Assembly (NCBI GenBank): GCA_002748285.1
Contig: PDSA01000031.1
Coordinates: 1 to 64,000, forward strand
Origin: Rhodobacterales bacterium
GTDB lineage: Bacteria; Pseudomonadota; Alphaproteobacteria; Rhodobacterales; Rhodobacteraceae
Direction of reading: 5' to 3'
DNA: 64,000 nt
Each line of letters begins with the position of its first letter. Position 1 is the stretch's first letter. A program made the position numbers and the translations under genes. Of this stretch, positions 9,636-17,270 are shown piece by piece. The notes beneath the pieces were generated by a model, which worked only from the letters and a program-made list of their open reading frames with translations, did not search any database and was not told the origin of the DNA.

Positions 9636-10925
9636 ATGGGCCATGCCATCATCCTGTCGGCTCCGGCTTCGGGGGCCGGAAAAACCACTCTGACGCTGGG
9701 GCTGTTGCGTGCGCTTTATCGCCGGGGCGTGGCGGTGGCCGGGGCGAAATCTGGGCCGGATTATATCGACCCGCGTTTTCATCAGGCGGCGTGCCAGCGC
9801 CCCTGCCCCAATCTGGATGGTTGGGCGATGAAGCCCGAACGGATCAAGGCGCTGGCCGCCGGGGCCGAGGCCGAGCTGCTGCTGGTTGAGGGCGCGATGG
9901 GCCTGTTTGACGGAGCCCCCCCCGATGGCCAAGGCGCCACCGCCGATCTGGCGCGGATCCTGCGCCTGCCGGTGGTGCTGATCATTGACGCGGCCCGCAT
10001 GGCGCAATCGGTGGCGCCTCTGCTGGCCGGGTTCGCGCGTTTTCGCGATGATGTGACGGTGGGCGGGGTGATCCTGAACAATGTCGGCTCGCCCCGCCAT
10101 GCGGCGATGCTGAAACGAGCGCTGGTGCCGCTGGGCATTCCGGTGCTGGGCGTGATGCAGCGGCAAGCGGGGCTGGCGCATCCCTCGCGCCATCTGGGCC
10201 TGATGCAGGCCAGCGAGCATCCCGATCTACCCGCCTATCTGGACCGGGTCGCCGATGCCGTCGAAGCCGCCATTGATCTGGATACCCTGACCACGCTGGC
10301 CCGCCCCCTACCCGATGCGCCAACCTTTCCTGCGCCGCCGCCGCCAGCGCAGCGCATCGCCATTGCTCAGGATCACGCTTTTGCCTTTGCCTATCCGCAT
10401 CATCTGGCCGATTGGCGCGCCGCCGGGGCCAGCTTGCAGTTTTTTTCGCCGCTTCGGGGTCAACCCGCCCCCAAAGACGCCGAGCTGATTTTTCTACCCG
10501 GCGGATACCCCGAGCTTTACGCCGGGCAACTGGCCGCGGCGGCGCAGTTCAAAGCCTCGATGCAGGACGCCGCCCGGCGTGGGGTGCAGATTTATGGCGA
10601 ATGCGGCGGCTATATGGTGCTGGGCGAAACCATGGTGGATGCCAAAGGCCACAGCCATCAGATGCTAGGGTTGTTGGATGTGCAGACTTCGTTTGCCAAC
10701 CCGCAGTTGCATCTGGGCTATCGGCAGGTGGTCAGCACAGATGGCCCCTTTGCCGGAACCTATCGGGCGCATGAATTCCACTATGCCCGCACCATCAGCG
10801 CCCAAGGGGAGCCGCTGTTTCACGCCCGGGATGCCGAAGGCAATGATCTGGGACCGATGGGGCTGGTGCGGGGCTCGGTCTGTGGCTCGTTCATTCATTT
10901 GCTGGACAAACAATCGCAGCAATAA
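9636..10925 (+). CDS. cobB: Cobyrinate/hydrogenobyrinate a,c-diamide synthase
   Basis: A 430-residue glutamine-dependent amidase acting on the a and c carboxylates of the corrin ring. The N-terminal ATPase domain shows the P-loop APASGAGKTTLTLG and KSGPDYIDPRFH. The C-terminal class I glutamine amidotransferase domain has Cys323 in GECGGYMVLG. The ATG at 9636 has AAGGAG 8 bp upstream; the earlier in-frame ATG has no family match and overlaps cbiD. It is divergent from cbiD, so both may share a control region at 9519-9635. Confidence 0.94.
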   Translation: MGHAIILSAPASGAGKTTLTLGLLRALYRRGVAVAGAKSGPDYIDPRFHQAACQRPCPNLDGWAMKPERIKALAAGAEAELLLVEGAMGLFDGAPPDGQGATADLARILRLPVVLIIDAARMAQSVAPLLAGFARFRDDVTVGGVILNNVGSPRHAAMLKRALVPLGIPVLGVMQRQAGLAHPSRHLGLMQASEHPDLPAYLDRVADAVEAAIDLDTLTTLARPLPDAPTFPAPPPPAQRIAIAQDHAFAFAYPHHLADWRAAGASLQFFSPLRGQPAPKDAELIFLPGGYPELYAGQLAAAAQFKASMQDAARRGVQIYGECGGYMVLGETMVDAKGHSHQMLGLLDVQTSFANPQLHLGYRQVVSTDGPFAGTYRAHEFHYARTISAQGEPLFHARDAEGNDLGPMGLVRGSVCGSFIHLLDKQSQQ

Positions 10926-10958
10926 GGGCTTCCCCCCTCACCGCTTCCCGGTTAAAGA

Positions 10959-12179
10959 ATGCGTATGGAAACGCAAATCCTCACCCCGGTTGCCAAACGC
11001 AACGTTGCCCTTCTGGTGCTGGCCCAGTCCTTTCTGGGGGCCCAGATGCCGATCTTTTTCACCCTGAGCGGCCTGGCCGGGCTGAGTATGGCCAGCAATG
11101 CCTGCTTTGCCACCCTGCCGATCACCATGATCATTCTGGGCAATGTGGTGGCGGCCACGCCGCTTTCGGCCTTCATGCACCGCTTTGGCCGGCGCATTGG
11201 CTTTATCACCGGGGCCGGGTTTGGCTGCCTTGGGGCGATCACCAGCGCCTATGCAATTTACGAGCAATCCTTTTATCTGCTGCTGCTGGGGTCGTTTTCT
11301 ACCGGGGTTTATGCCTCAGCGCAGGCGTTTTACCGCTTTGCCGCCGCCGATGCGGTGCCGACATGGTTTCAACCCAAAGCGATTTCCTATGTGCTGGCCG
11401 GAGGGCTGATCGCCGCGATCATCGGCCCCCAGCTGGTCAAGCTGACCGTGGATGCCATGGTGTTCCCGTTTCTGGGGGCGTATCTGGCGGCGATTGCCAT
11501 CAATCTTGTCGGCAGTTTGCTGTTTCTGTTTCTCGACATCCCGCTGACCCATGACACCCATCACGATGCGCCCAAAGGCCGCAGCCGGATGGAGCTGCTG
11601 AAAACCCCGGTGATTGCCGTATCAATCATCTGTGGCATGGTATCTTATGCGCTGATGACGCTGGTGATGACGTCGACACCGCTGGCCGTGGTCGGCTGCG
11701 GATTTGAAACCAGTAACGCGGCCAATATCGTTTCGGCGCATGTGCTGGCGATGTATGGGCCTTCGTTTTTCACCGGCCATCTGATTGCCCGGCTGGGCGC
11801 GGTGCGGGTGATTTCCATCGGGCTGGTGATTTTGGCCTCGGCCGGGCTGGTGTCAATGACCGGGGTCGAGCTGGAGCAATTTTACATCGCGCTGATCCTG
11901 TTGGGGGTTGGCTGGAATTTTGGCTATATCGGCAGCACCACCATGCTGGCAGCATCCTATGACCCGACCGAGCGTGGCCGGGTGCAAGGGCTGAATGATA
12001 TGCTGGTGTTTGGCGGAGTGGCGCTGGCATCACTGGCTTCGGGCGGGTTGATGAATTGCTCGGGCGGGGATGCTGAGGCTGGCTGGCAATCGGTCAATCT
12101 GGCGATGATCCCGTTTTTGACCTTGGCCGGAGCGGCCCTGATCTGGCTGGTGCTGCGCCCGGATCGGGCCTATGAGTAA
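10959..12179 (+). CDS. MFS transporter
   Basis: A 406-residue membrane protein with about twelve hydrophobic segments and the major-facilitator loop motif HRFGRRIGFITGAGFG after TM2 (a GxxxD/RxGRR variant). A polar linker containing a His-rich stretch (HDTHHDAPKGRSR) separates the two six-helix halves. It follows cobB by 33 bp on the same strand and may be cotranscribed, but no substrate is indicated. A second ATG two codons later is possible. Confidence 0.85.
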   Translation: MRMETQILTPVAKRNVALLVLAQSFLGAQMPIFFTLSGLAGLSMASNACFATLPITMIILGNVVAATPLSAFMHRFGRRIGFITGAGFGCLGAITSAYAIYEQSFYLLLLGSFSTGVYASAQAFYRFAAADAVPTWFQPKAISYVLAGGLIAAIIGPQLVKLTVDAMVFPFLGAYLAAIAINLVGSLLFLFLDIPLTHDTHHDAPKGRSRMELLKTPVIAVSIICGMVSYALMTLVMTSTPLAVVGCGFETSNAANIVSAHVLAMYGPSFFTGHLIARLGAVRVISIGLVILASAGLVSMTGVELEQFYIALILLGVGWNFGYIGSTTMLAASYDPTERGRVQGLNDMLVFGGVALASLASGGLMNCSGGDAEAGWQSVNLAMIPFLTLAGAALIWLVLRPDRAYE

Positions 12180-12233
12180 CAGCCTGCCATAGCGGATTTG
12201 CGTTTTATTTAAACAGGTTGCAAGGCAAAGCTG

Positions 12234-13184
12234 CTACGCCCGCCCCAGTTTTTGCAACCGTGCGGCCCGCAGCTGGGCGAAATCATCACCGGCGTGATGG
12301 GACGAACGCGTCAGTGGCGATGCCGAGACCATCAGGAATTTCTTGGCATAAGCCGCCTTCTTATAGGTCTCGAATTCCTCCGGCGTTACAAAACGCGCCA
12401 CGGCGGCGTGTTTCGGGGTGGGCTGCATATACTGGCCGATGGTCAGAAAATCCACATCGGCTGAGCGCATATCGTCCATCACCTGACGCACCTCGCCTGC
12501 TTCTTCGCCCATGCCGACCATGATACCGGTTTTGGTGAACATCTCGGGGTCAATCTCCTTGACCCGCTGCAACACCCGCAGCGAATAGAAATAGCGCGAG
12601 CCGGGGCAAATGCTGGGGTAAAGCCGCGGCACGGTTTCGATATTGTGGTTAAACACATCGGGCTTGGCGGCCACCACCTCTTCCAGTGCGGAATCGGGGC
12701 AGCGCAGGAAATCGGGGGTCAGAACCTCGATCGTGGTGCCGGGGCTGCGGTGGCGGATGGCGCGGATGGTCTGGGCGAAATGCGCCGCCCCCCCATCCTT
12801 CAGGTCATCCCGATCCACCGAAGTAATCACCACATGGTTCAGCGACAGTTTCTTGACCGCCAGCGCAATGCGCCCGGGCTCGAACGGGTCCAGCGCATCG
12901 GGGCGGCCGGTGGCGACATTGCAAAAATTACAGGCCCGAGTGCAGACCTCGCCCATGATCATCATCGCCGCATGGCCCTGAGACCAGCATTCCGAAGCAT
13001 TCGGGCAACCGGCCTCTTCGCACACTGTCACCAGCTTGTTGTCGCGCATGATCTTGCGGGTTTCGCCATACTCCTTGCCGCCGGGGGCTTTGACCCTGAT
13101 CCAGCTGGGCTTTTTCGGCTGCGCATTATCGGGCTTGCGCGCCTTCTCGGGGTGGCGTTGCGCCGGTATTTTCAGGTCTCGCAT
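12234..13184 (-). CDS. lipA: Lipoyl synthase
   Basis: A 316-residue radical-SAM enzyme that inserts two sulfurs into octanoylated lipoyl domains of 2-oxoacid dehydrogenases. Both cluster-binding sets are intact: Cys55, Cys60 and Cys66 ([12 protein letters not shown]) for the auxiliary sulfur-donor cluster, and Cys81, Cys85 and Cys88 (CTRACNFC) for the SAM cluster. The terminal [10 protein letters not shown] includes the RSSxxA motif. The ATG at 13184 ([11 protein letters not shown]) suits the family better than the upstream in-frame start at 13217. It converges on the MFS gene. Confidence 0.95.
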   Translation of the reverse strand: MRDLKIPAQRHPEKARKPDNAQPKKPSWIRVKAPGGKEYGETRKIMRDNKLVTVCEEAGCPNASECWSQGHAAMMIMGEVCTRACNFCNVATGRPDALDPFEPGRIALAVKKLSLNHVVITSVDRDDLKDGGAAHFAQTIRAIRHRSPGTTIEVLTPDFLRCPDSALEEVVAAKPDVFNHNIETVPRLYPSICPGSRYFYSLRVLQRVKEIDPEMFTKTGIMVGMGEEAGEVRQVMDDMRSADVDFLTIGQYMQPTPKHAAVARFVTPEEFETYKKAAYAKKFLMVSASPLTRSSHHAGDDFAQLRAARLQKLGRA

Positions 13185-13313
13185 CCGATCATCCCTTGAA
13201 GTTGTCGCAGATTCCAAACCACTTTATCGCAAATTTTTCCCGCGGGAACAAGGCCAGCCCGCAACCACAGCAGCACGGGGCATTCGCCGATTACGGGCAT
13301 TGGCGATTGCTTA

Positions 13314-13336
13314 CAGTTTAGAATCATACTAAACTG
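13314..13336. promoter_or_regulatory. Candidate Irr/ICE iron-response operator
   Basis: The arms CAGTTTAG and CTAAACTG form a perfect 8-bp inverted repeat around 7 nt. The inner 17-mer TTTAGAATCATACTAAA differs by one base from the alphaproteobacterial Irr box pattern TTTAGAA-N3-TTCTAAA. It lies 44 bp upstream of the peroxiredoxin start and about 130 bp upstream of lipA. This is a consensus match by eye; binding is inferred. Confidence 0.5.
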
Positions 13337-13379
13337 CAAACAAGAAGCAATCTTTACCCTCAAAGCAAAGGACTATGCG

Positions 13380-13913
13380 ATGAAAACCGGCGTTACCCTG
13401 CCCCAAATCACCTTTCACACCCGTGTGCGCGATGACAGCATCGGCGGCGACAACCCCTTTAAATGGGAAGACAAAACCACCGATGATTATTTCAAAGGCA
13501 AGCGCGTAGTGCTGTTTTCGCTGCCCGGCGCGTTTACCCCGACTTGCTCGACTTATCAGCTGCCCGGCTATGAAAATGGTGCCGCTGACTTCGCCGCGCT
13601 TGGGATTGATGAAATTTACTGTATGTCGGTCAATGACAGCTTTGTGATGAACAAATGGGCGCAGAATCAGGAGCTGAAAAACGTCAAAGTGATCCCGGAT
13701 GGCGCGGGTGAATTTACCCGTCTGATGGGGATGCTGGTGGACAAATCCAATATCGGTTTCGGGATGCGTTCGTGGCGCTATGCGGCTGTGGTCAAAGATG
13801 GCGTGGTCGAAGCCTGGTTCGAAGAGCCCGGGCGTGAGGACAATCACGGTGCGGACCCTTACGGTGAGTCTTCGCCTGAAACCGTTCTGGCTTGGTTGAA
13901 AGCCAACGCATAA
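13380..13913 (+). CDS. Peroxiredoxin, Prx5/AhpE-like thiol peroxidase
   Basis: A 177-residue cytosolic peroxiredoxin that reduces hydrogen peroxide or organic hydroperoxides. The peroxidatic Cys56 sits in PGAFTPTCSTYQLPGY, the hallmark of the Prx5 subgroup, with YCMSVNDSFVMNKW (Cys81) and SWRYAAVV further on. There is no glutaredoxin domain fused at the C-terminus, so reduction probably uses glutathione/glutaredoxin in trans. It has an Irr-like box upstream and a strong terminator downstream, so it is monocistronic. Confidence 0.93.
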   Translation: MKTGVTLPQITFHTRVRDDSIGGDNPFKWEDKTTDDYFKGKRVVLFSLPGAFTPTCSTYQLPGYENGAADFAALGIDEIYCMSVNDSFVMNKWAQNQELKNVKVIPDGAGEFTRLMGMLVDKSNIGFGMRSWRYAAVVKDGVVEAWFEEPGREDNHGADPYGESSPETVLAWLKANA

Positions 13914-13934
13914 AATAAGCGATTTCAAGACGTT

Positions 13935-13970
13935 AAAGCCCGGCCTTCATGTGCCGGGCTTTTTGTTTTT
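13935..13970 (+). terminator. Rho-independent terminator of peroxiredoxin gene
   Basis: AAAGCCCGGC pairs with GCCGGGCTTT across an 8-nt loop and is followed by TTGTTTTT. It also stands 2 bp beyond the stop of the convergent DUF6456 gene and its A-rich flank can act on that strand. Confidence 0.85.
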
Positions 13971-13971
13971 C

Positions 13972-15093
13972 CTAGCCAATCATCGGCCCATGCGGCCCGT
14001 AGCGCTCATCATAATGGCGCTTCAGACGCTGCAACGCGATCCGCAGCACCACCTTGCCAGAGCGCGCCGACCAGCCCATGCGCCGCTCGGCCGCCTCCAT
14101 GCCTTCCAGATAGCAACAGCAGCGCAACACCACATCACCCAGCCCCGGCCCCAGATCATTGAGCGCCTTGGACACCCGTTCCCGCGCTCCGCTGGGCCCA
14201 TCGCCCACCCCGCTGTCATTGGCAAAGCCACCGCGCCCGCCGCCGGTCAGGAAACGCTCCCAGTTCTGCGCCACCCGCGGCCCCATCTGCGCCAGCTCGA
14301 AATCTTCGCGCAACCGCTCACCAGCCGCGACCAGGTCATCCGACAGAAACGGCTTGCCGGTTTTATCCTTGCGCCGCGCCAAAATAGTTAACGGAGATTC
14401 TGCCGCATTGTAGCGCACCGCCCGGCGCACCCCGTGTTCATTAACCATTTTTGCGCCAAAATCCCGGTGTTGATCAGCAAAGGGGGCCTGCGCTTCGGCA
14501 AAACCAGCACGCGCATTTTCGGCCTCGGCCAGCAGCCTTTTCAACGCCGAACGCCCGGTTGAAGTGATCGAATAGCGTGCGATTCGGCCATTTTTTCGGC
14601 AAGAAATCCAGTCTTTCAGCGCCATCGCCTGCGCAATATGTTGATCCACAACCGCGGTGCGGGTGGTCTTGCCGCCGGGCAATTCCCGCACCACCACGGC
14701 CTTTTCCATATCCGGCGCAATCGCCAGCACCGCGCCATTTTCCGACAGCCGCCGCAAAATACGCCGACCCTCGGTTTTGAGTGTCGCATCATCAGTTTTC
14801 AGTTCAGAATGCCGGATTGGTGCAGTCATATTATTACGATCCTTGTGGTTTTTCTGGTGTTTCAATGCAAAATGCTGCTGCCCGAGGGTGTTTAACGCCT
14901 GATCAATCAATGGGTCATCGCGCATATTTTCAAAGCGTCTGATTTGGCGCAGCACGGTTGAGGCATGACATCCCGCCTCGCGCGCCACCGCCCGGATCGA
15001 GGTGCCTTGCAACGTATGGCGCAGATAGCGCCAGGCCTCTTGCGGCACCCAACTGGGAACAGAATTTACCGATTGTGCCAACTGCGCTGCCAT
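13972..15093 (-). CDS. DUF6456 helix-turn-helix protein
   Basis: A 373-residue protein I recognise as the Rhodobacterales DUF6456 family. The N-terminal part (SWVPQEAWRYLRHTLQGTS, then IRAVAREAGCHASTVLRQIRR) is a helix-turn-helix resembling resolvase/recombinase HTHs. A middle winged-helix-like section follows (VDQHIAQAMALKDWISC, then GRIARYSITSTGRSALKRLL). The C-terminal DUF6456 part carries ESPLTILARRKDKTG and a final helix-rich region. The ATG at 15093 has AGGAGA 7 bp upstream; a TTG one codon earlier is less likely. It is probably a DNA-binding regulator with unknown targets, divergent from a DUF6477 gene. Confidence 0.8.
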   Translation of the reverse strand: MAAQLAQSVNSVPSWVPQEAWRYLRHTLQGTSIRAVAREAGCHASTVLRQIRRFENMRDDPLIDQALNTLGQQHFALKHQKNHKDRNNMTAPIRHSELKTDDATLKTEGRRILRRLSENGAVLAIAPDMEKAVVVRELPGGKTTRTAVVDQHIAQAMALKDWISCRKNGRIARYSITSTGRSALKRLLAEAENARAGFAEAQAPFADQHRDFGAKMVNEHGVRRAVRYNAAESPLTILARRKDKTGKPFLSDDLVAAGERLREDFELAQMGPRVAQNWERFLTGGGRGGFANDSGVGDGPSGARERVSKALNDLGPGLGDVVLRCCCYLEGMEAAERRMGWSARSGKVVLRIALQRLKRHYDERYGPHGPMIG

Positions 15094-15124
15094 CAAAGGT
15101 CTCCTTTTTTGCTTTCTTTACCGT

Positions 15125-15141
15125 CTCCGAATTTTTCGGAG
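15125..15141. promoter_or_regulatory. Small inverted repeat in DUF6456 leader
   Basis: CTCCGAA and TTCGGAG form perfect 7-bp arms around TTT, 32 bp upstream of the DUF6456 start codon. It could be a leader hairpin or an operator; nothing decides between them. Confidence 0.35.
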
Positions 15142-15174
15142 GCCATAATTTTGCCCCTAATTGTTTCCAGTTAG

Positions 15175-15197
15175 TTAACAAAATAGGATATTGTTAA
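15175..15197. promoter_or_regulatory. Operator-like palindrome in divergent DUF6456/DUF6477 region
   Basis: TTAACAA and TTGTTAA are perfect 7-bp arms separated by 9 nt, giving a one-turn dyad typical of a dimeric helix-turn-helix protein. It is 82 bp from the DUF6456 start and 115 bp from the DUF6477 start. A TTAACCAT at 15243-15250 resembles the CtrA half-site. Autoregulation by the DUF6456 protein is a guess. Confidence 0.4.
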
Positions 15198-15311
15198 TCA
15201 TTGTTGCTAAAACATAAACATTTATGAAAGCAGCGAACGGCATTAACCATTTTGCGCAACGCACGGCATAATTGTGTTTTAATTGTGGCACACACCTTAG
15301 GAGATAGCAAA

Positions 15312-15617
15312 ATGACTGATCTGATGAGCCTGCTCAAATCCCTGCAACGCCCGCGCATGCTGATCCGCGCCGCCCGGTTTGGCATTTCCGATTATAACCG
15401 CAGTCGCGATTTGCGCCACCTGTTGCGCAGCGCGGTGCCACCTTCGCCAGGGCAAGCGATTGTCCGGCTGGTGAATGAAGAACGCCTGTTGGAAGAAAAA
15501 CGCAAAGCCGGGGACGCCAGCTATAGCATCACCCGCCATGTTATGGTGCTGATTGCGATGATGGGAGAAGCCCGCCTGTTGCAGGCCACCAACAAACAGG
15601 CCAATGCGCTGACCTGA
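15312..15617 (+). CDS. DUF6477 family small protein
   Basis: A 101-residue basic protein recognised as DUF6477, a short family confined to Rhodobacterales. It opens with LMSLLKSLQRPRMLIRAARFG, has YNRSRDLRHLLR, a charged NEERLLEEKRKAGDASYS helix and ends in RHVMVLIAMMGEARLLQ. No signal peptide or membrane segment is evident. The ATG at 15312 has AGGAGAT 8 bp upstream. Its function is unknown; its divergent pairing with the DUF6456 gene suggests shared control. Confidence 0.75.
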   Translation: MTDLMSLLKSLQRPRMLIRAARFGISDYNRSRDLRHLLRSAVPPSPGQAIVRLVNEERLLEEKRKAGDASYSITRHVMVLIAMMGEARLLQATNKQANALT

Positions 15618-15640
15618 ATCCGCGATACGGCCTCTTGCAT

Positions 15641-15680
15641 GAAACCCGCCCGGCCCTGATCGCCGGGCGGATTTGTGTTT
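15641..15680. terminator. Bidirectional terminator between DUF6477 gene and mttB-like gene
   Basis: CCGCCCGGC (15646-15654) pairs perfectly with GCCGGGCGG (15662-15670) across a 7-nt loop. It is flanked by AAA on one side and TTTGTGTTT on the other, as expected between two convergent genes. Confidence 0.65.
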
Positions 15681-15692
15681 CAAGCCCGTCTG

Positions 15693-17234
15693 TTAATAAG
15701 ACGCATCCGGCATCGCGGCCTTTTTATCCTTGATATATTGTTCAAGTTTGGCAGCAATTTCCGGATCCAGCGGCGGTTGCTGATAGTCATTCAACAGCTT
15801 GGCCACCCGCGCCTTGGCCAGCGCCTCGGTGTCATGGGCCCCCTCTTCCTCCCAGGTTTCGAAGGGCTTGTAATCCAGCAGATCAGTGCGCCAGAACGCA
15901 TCCTTGAAATTGTTCTGCGTGTGCTGACAGCCCAGAAAATGCCCGCCCGGCCCGACCTCGCGGATCGCATCCATAGCTTGCGCATTTTCATCGCTCTTCA
16001 CCCCGGCTGCCAGACGGTGCAAAATCCCCAGCTGATCGGCATCCATGACGAATTTTTCAAAGCTCGCCACCAGCCCGCCTTCCAGCCAGCCACAGGAATG
16101 CAGCATGAAATTCACCCCGCCCAACAGCGCCGCATTATGGGTATGCGCGGTTTCAAACGCGGCCTGCGCATCGGGCAGTTTCGAACCACACAGCCCGCCA
16201 CCCGAGCGAAACGGCAGATTCATCCGCCGCGCCAGCTGTCCAGCGCCGTTCAGAATCTGAGTCGCCTCGGGCGTGCCAAAGGTCGGTGCCCCCGAATTCA
16301 TATCAATCGAGGTCACAAAGCAGCCGAAAATCACCGGCGCCCCAGGGCGAATCAGCTGGTTATAGGCGATCCCGGCCAGAACTTCGGCCAGCACCTGCGT
16401 CAGCGTGCCCACCACCGACACCGGGGCCATGGCTCCGCCAACGATAAAAGGCGACACGATACAGGCTTGGCCAGCGCGGGCGTAATGCTCCATCGCGCCC
16501 ATCATGATACTGTCAAATGTCAGGGGCGAGTTGATGTTGATCAGCGAGGTCATCACACTGTTTTGCTGCACGAATTCCTTGCCAAACAAAATCTCGCACA
16601 TCTCGATCGAATCAAGCGCCCGCGATGGTTCGGTGACCGAGCCCATAAACGGCTTGTCCGAATAGACCATATGCGCATGCAGCATATCCAGATGGCGTTT
16701 ATTCACCGGAATATCCGTGGGTTCGCACACCGTGCCGCCGGAATGGTGCAGATATTTCGACATATAGCCCAGTTTGACGAATTTGATAAAATCATCCATC
16801 ACCGCATAGCGCCGCCCACCATCGGCATCGCGCACAAAGGGCGGGCCGTAAACCGGAGCCAGCACCATGGTATTGCCGCCGATCTCGACATTATGCGCCG
16901 GGTTGCGGGCGTGCTGGGTGAATTTGGCCGGAGCGGTCGCGCACAGCTTGCGCGCCAGACCGCGGGGGATTCGCACCCGCTCGTCATCAATGATGGCACC
17001 GGCTTTGCGCCAAACCTCAAGCGCTTCGGGGTTGTCGACGAAATTCACCCCGACCTCTTCCAGCACGGTTTCGGCGTTGTGTTCAATGATCTCCAGCGTT
17101 TCCTGATCCAGCATCTCGTAATTGGGGATCTGGCGCTCGATATATTTCGCGGTTTCGATTTTCACCGCGGTGCGTCGTGCGCGCCGGGCGGCCCCTCCGC
17201 CGCCTCGGCCGCGCCGTTTTGGCTGTTCTGTCAT
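15693..17234 (-). CDS. Trimethylamine methyltransferase (MttB) family protein, non-pyrrolysine
   Basis: A 513-residue member of the MttB superfamily, which moves a methyl group from a quaternary or tertiary amine to a corrinoid protein. Visible family blocks include EEVGVNFVDNPEALEVWRKA, SPLTFDSIMMGAMEHYARAGQACIVSPF and GGVNFMLHSCGWLEGG. The frame runs through without an internal TAG, so the archaeal pyrrolysine is absent. The N-terminus has an Arg/Gly-rich stretch (RRGRGGGGAARRARR). The ATG at 17234 gives MTEQPK. No corrinoid protein or reductive-activation gene is adjacent, so its substrate cannot be named; glycine betaine-like compounds are plausible. Confidence 0.85.
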   Translation of the reverse strand: MTEQPKRRGRGGGGAARRARRTAVKIETAKYIERQIPNYEMLDQETLEIIEHNAETVLEEVGVNFVDNPEALEVWRKAGAIIDDERVRIPRGLARKLCATAPAKFTQHARNPAHNVEIGGNTMVLAPVYGPPFVRDADGGRRYAVMDDFIKFVKLGYMSKYLHHSGGTVCEPTDIPVNKRHLDMLHAHMVYSDKPFMGSVTEPSRALDSIEMCEILFGKEFVQQNSVMTSLININSPLTFDSIMMGAMEHYARAGQACIVSPFIVGGAMAPVSVVGTLTQVLAEVLAGIAYNQLIRPGAPVIFGCFVTSIDMNSGAPTFGTPEATQILNGAGQLARRMNLPFRSGGGLCGSKLPDAQAAFETAHTHNAALLGGVNFMLHSCGWLEGGLVASFEKFVMDADQLGILHRLAAGVKSDENAQAMDAIREVGPGGHFLGCQHTQNNFKDAFWRTDLLDYKPFETWEEEGAHDTEALAKARVAKLLNDYQQPPLDPEIAAKLEQYIKDKKAAMPDASY

Positions 17235-17270
17235 CAAACATCCCCTCAAAAATTTGCTGTCTTGGGCCGT

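Noticed and set aside
8300..9640. Cobalamin riboswitch near cbiD or cobB
   Set aside because: The 117-bp divergent gap is too short for the element in either direction and no B12-box-like sequence was seen.
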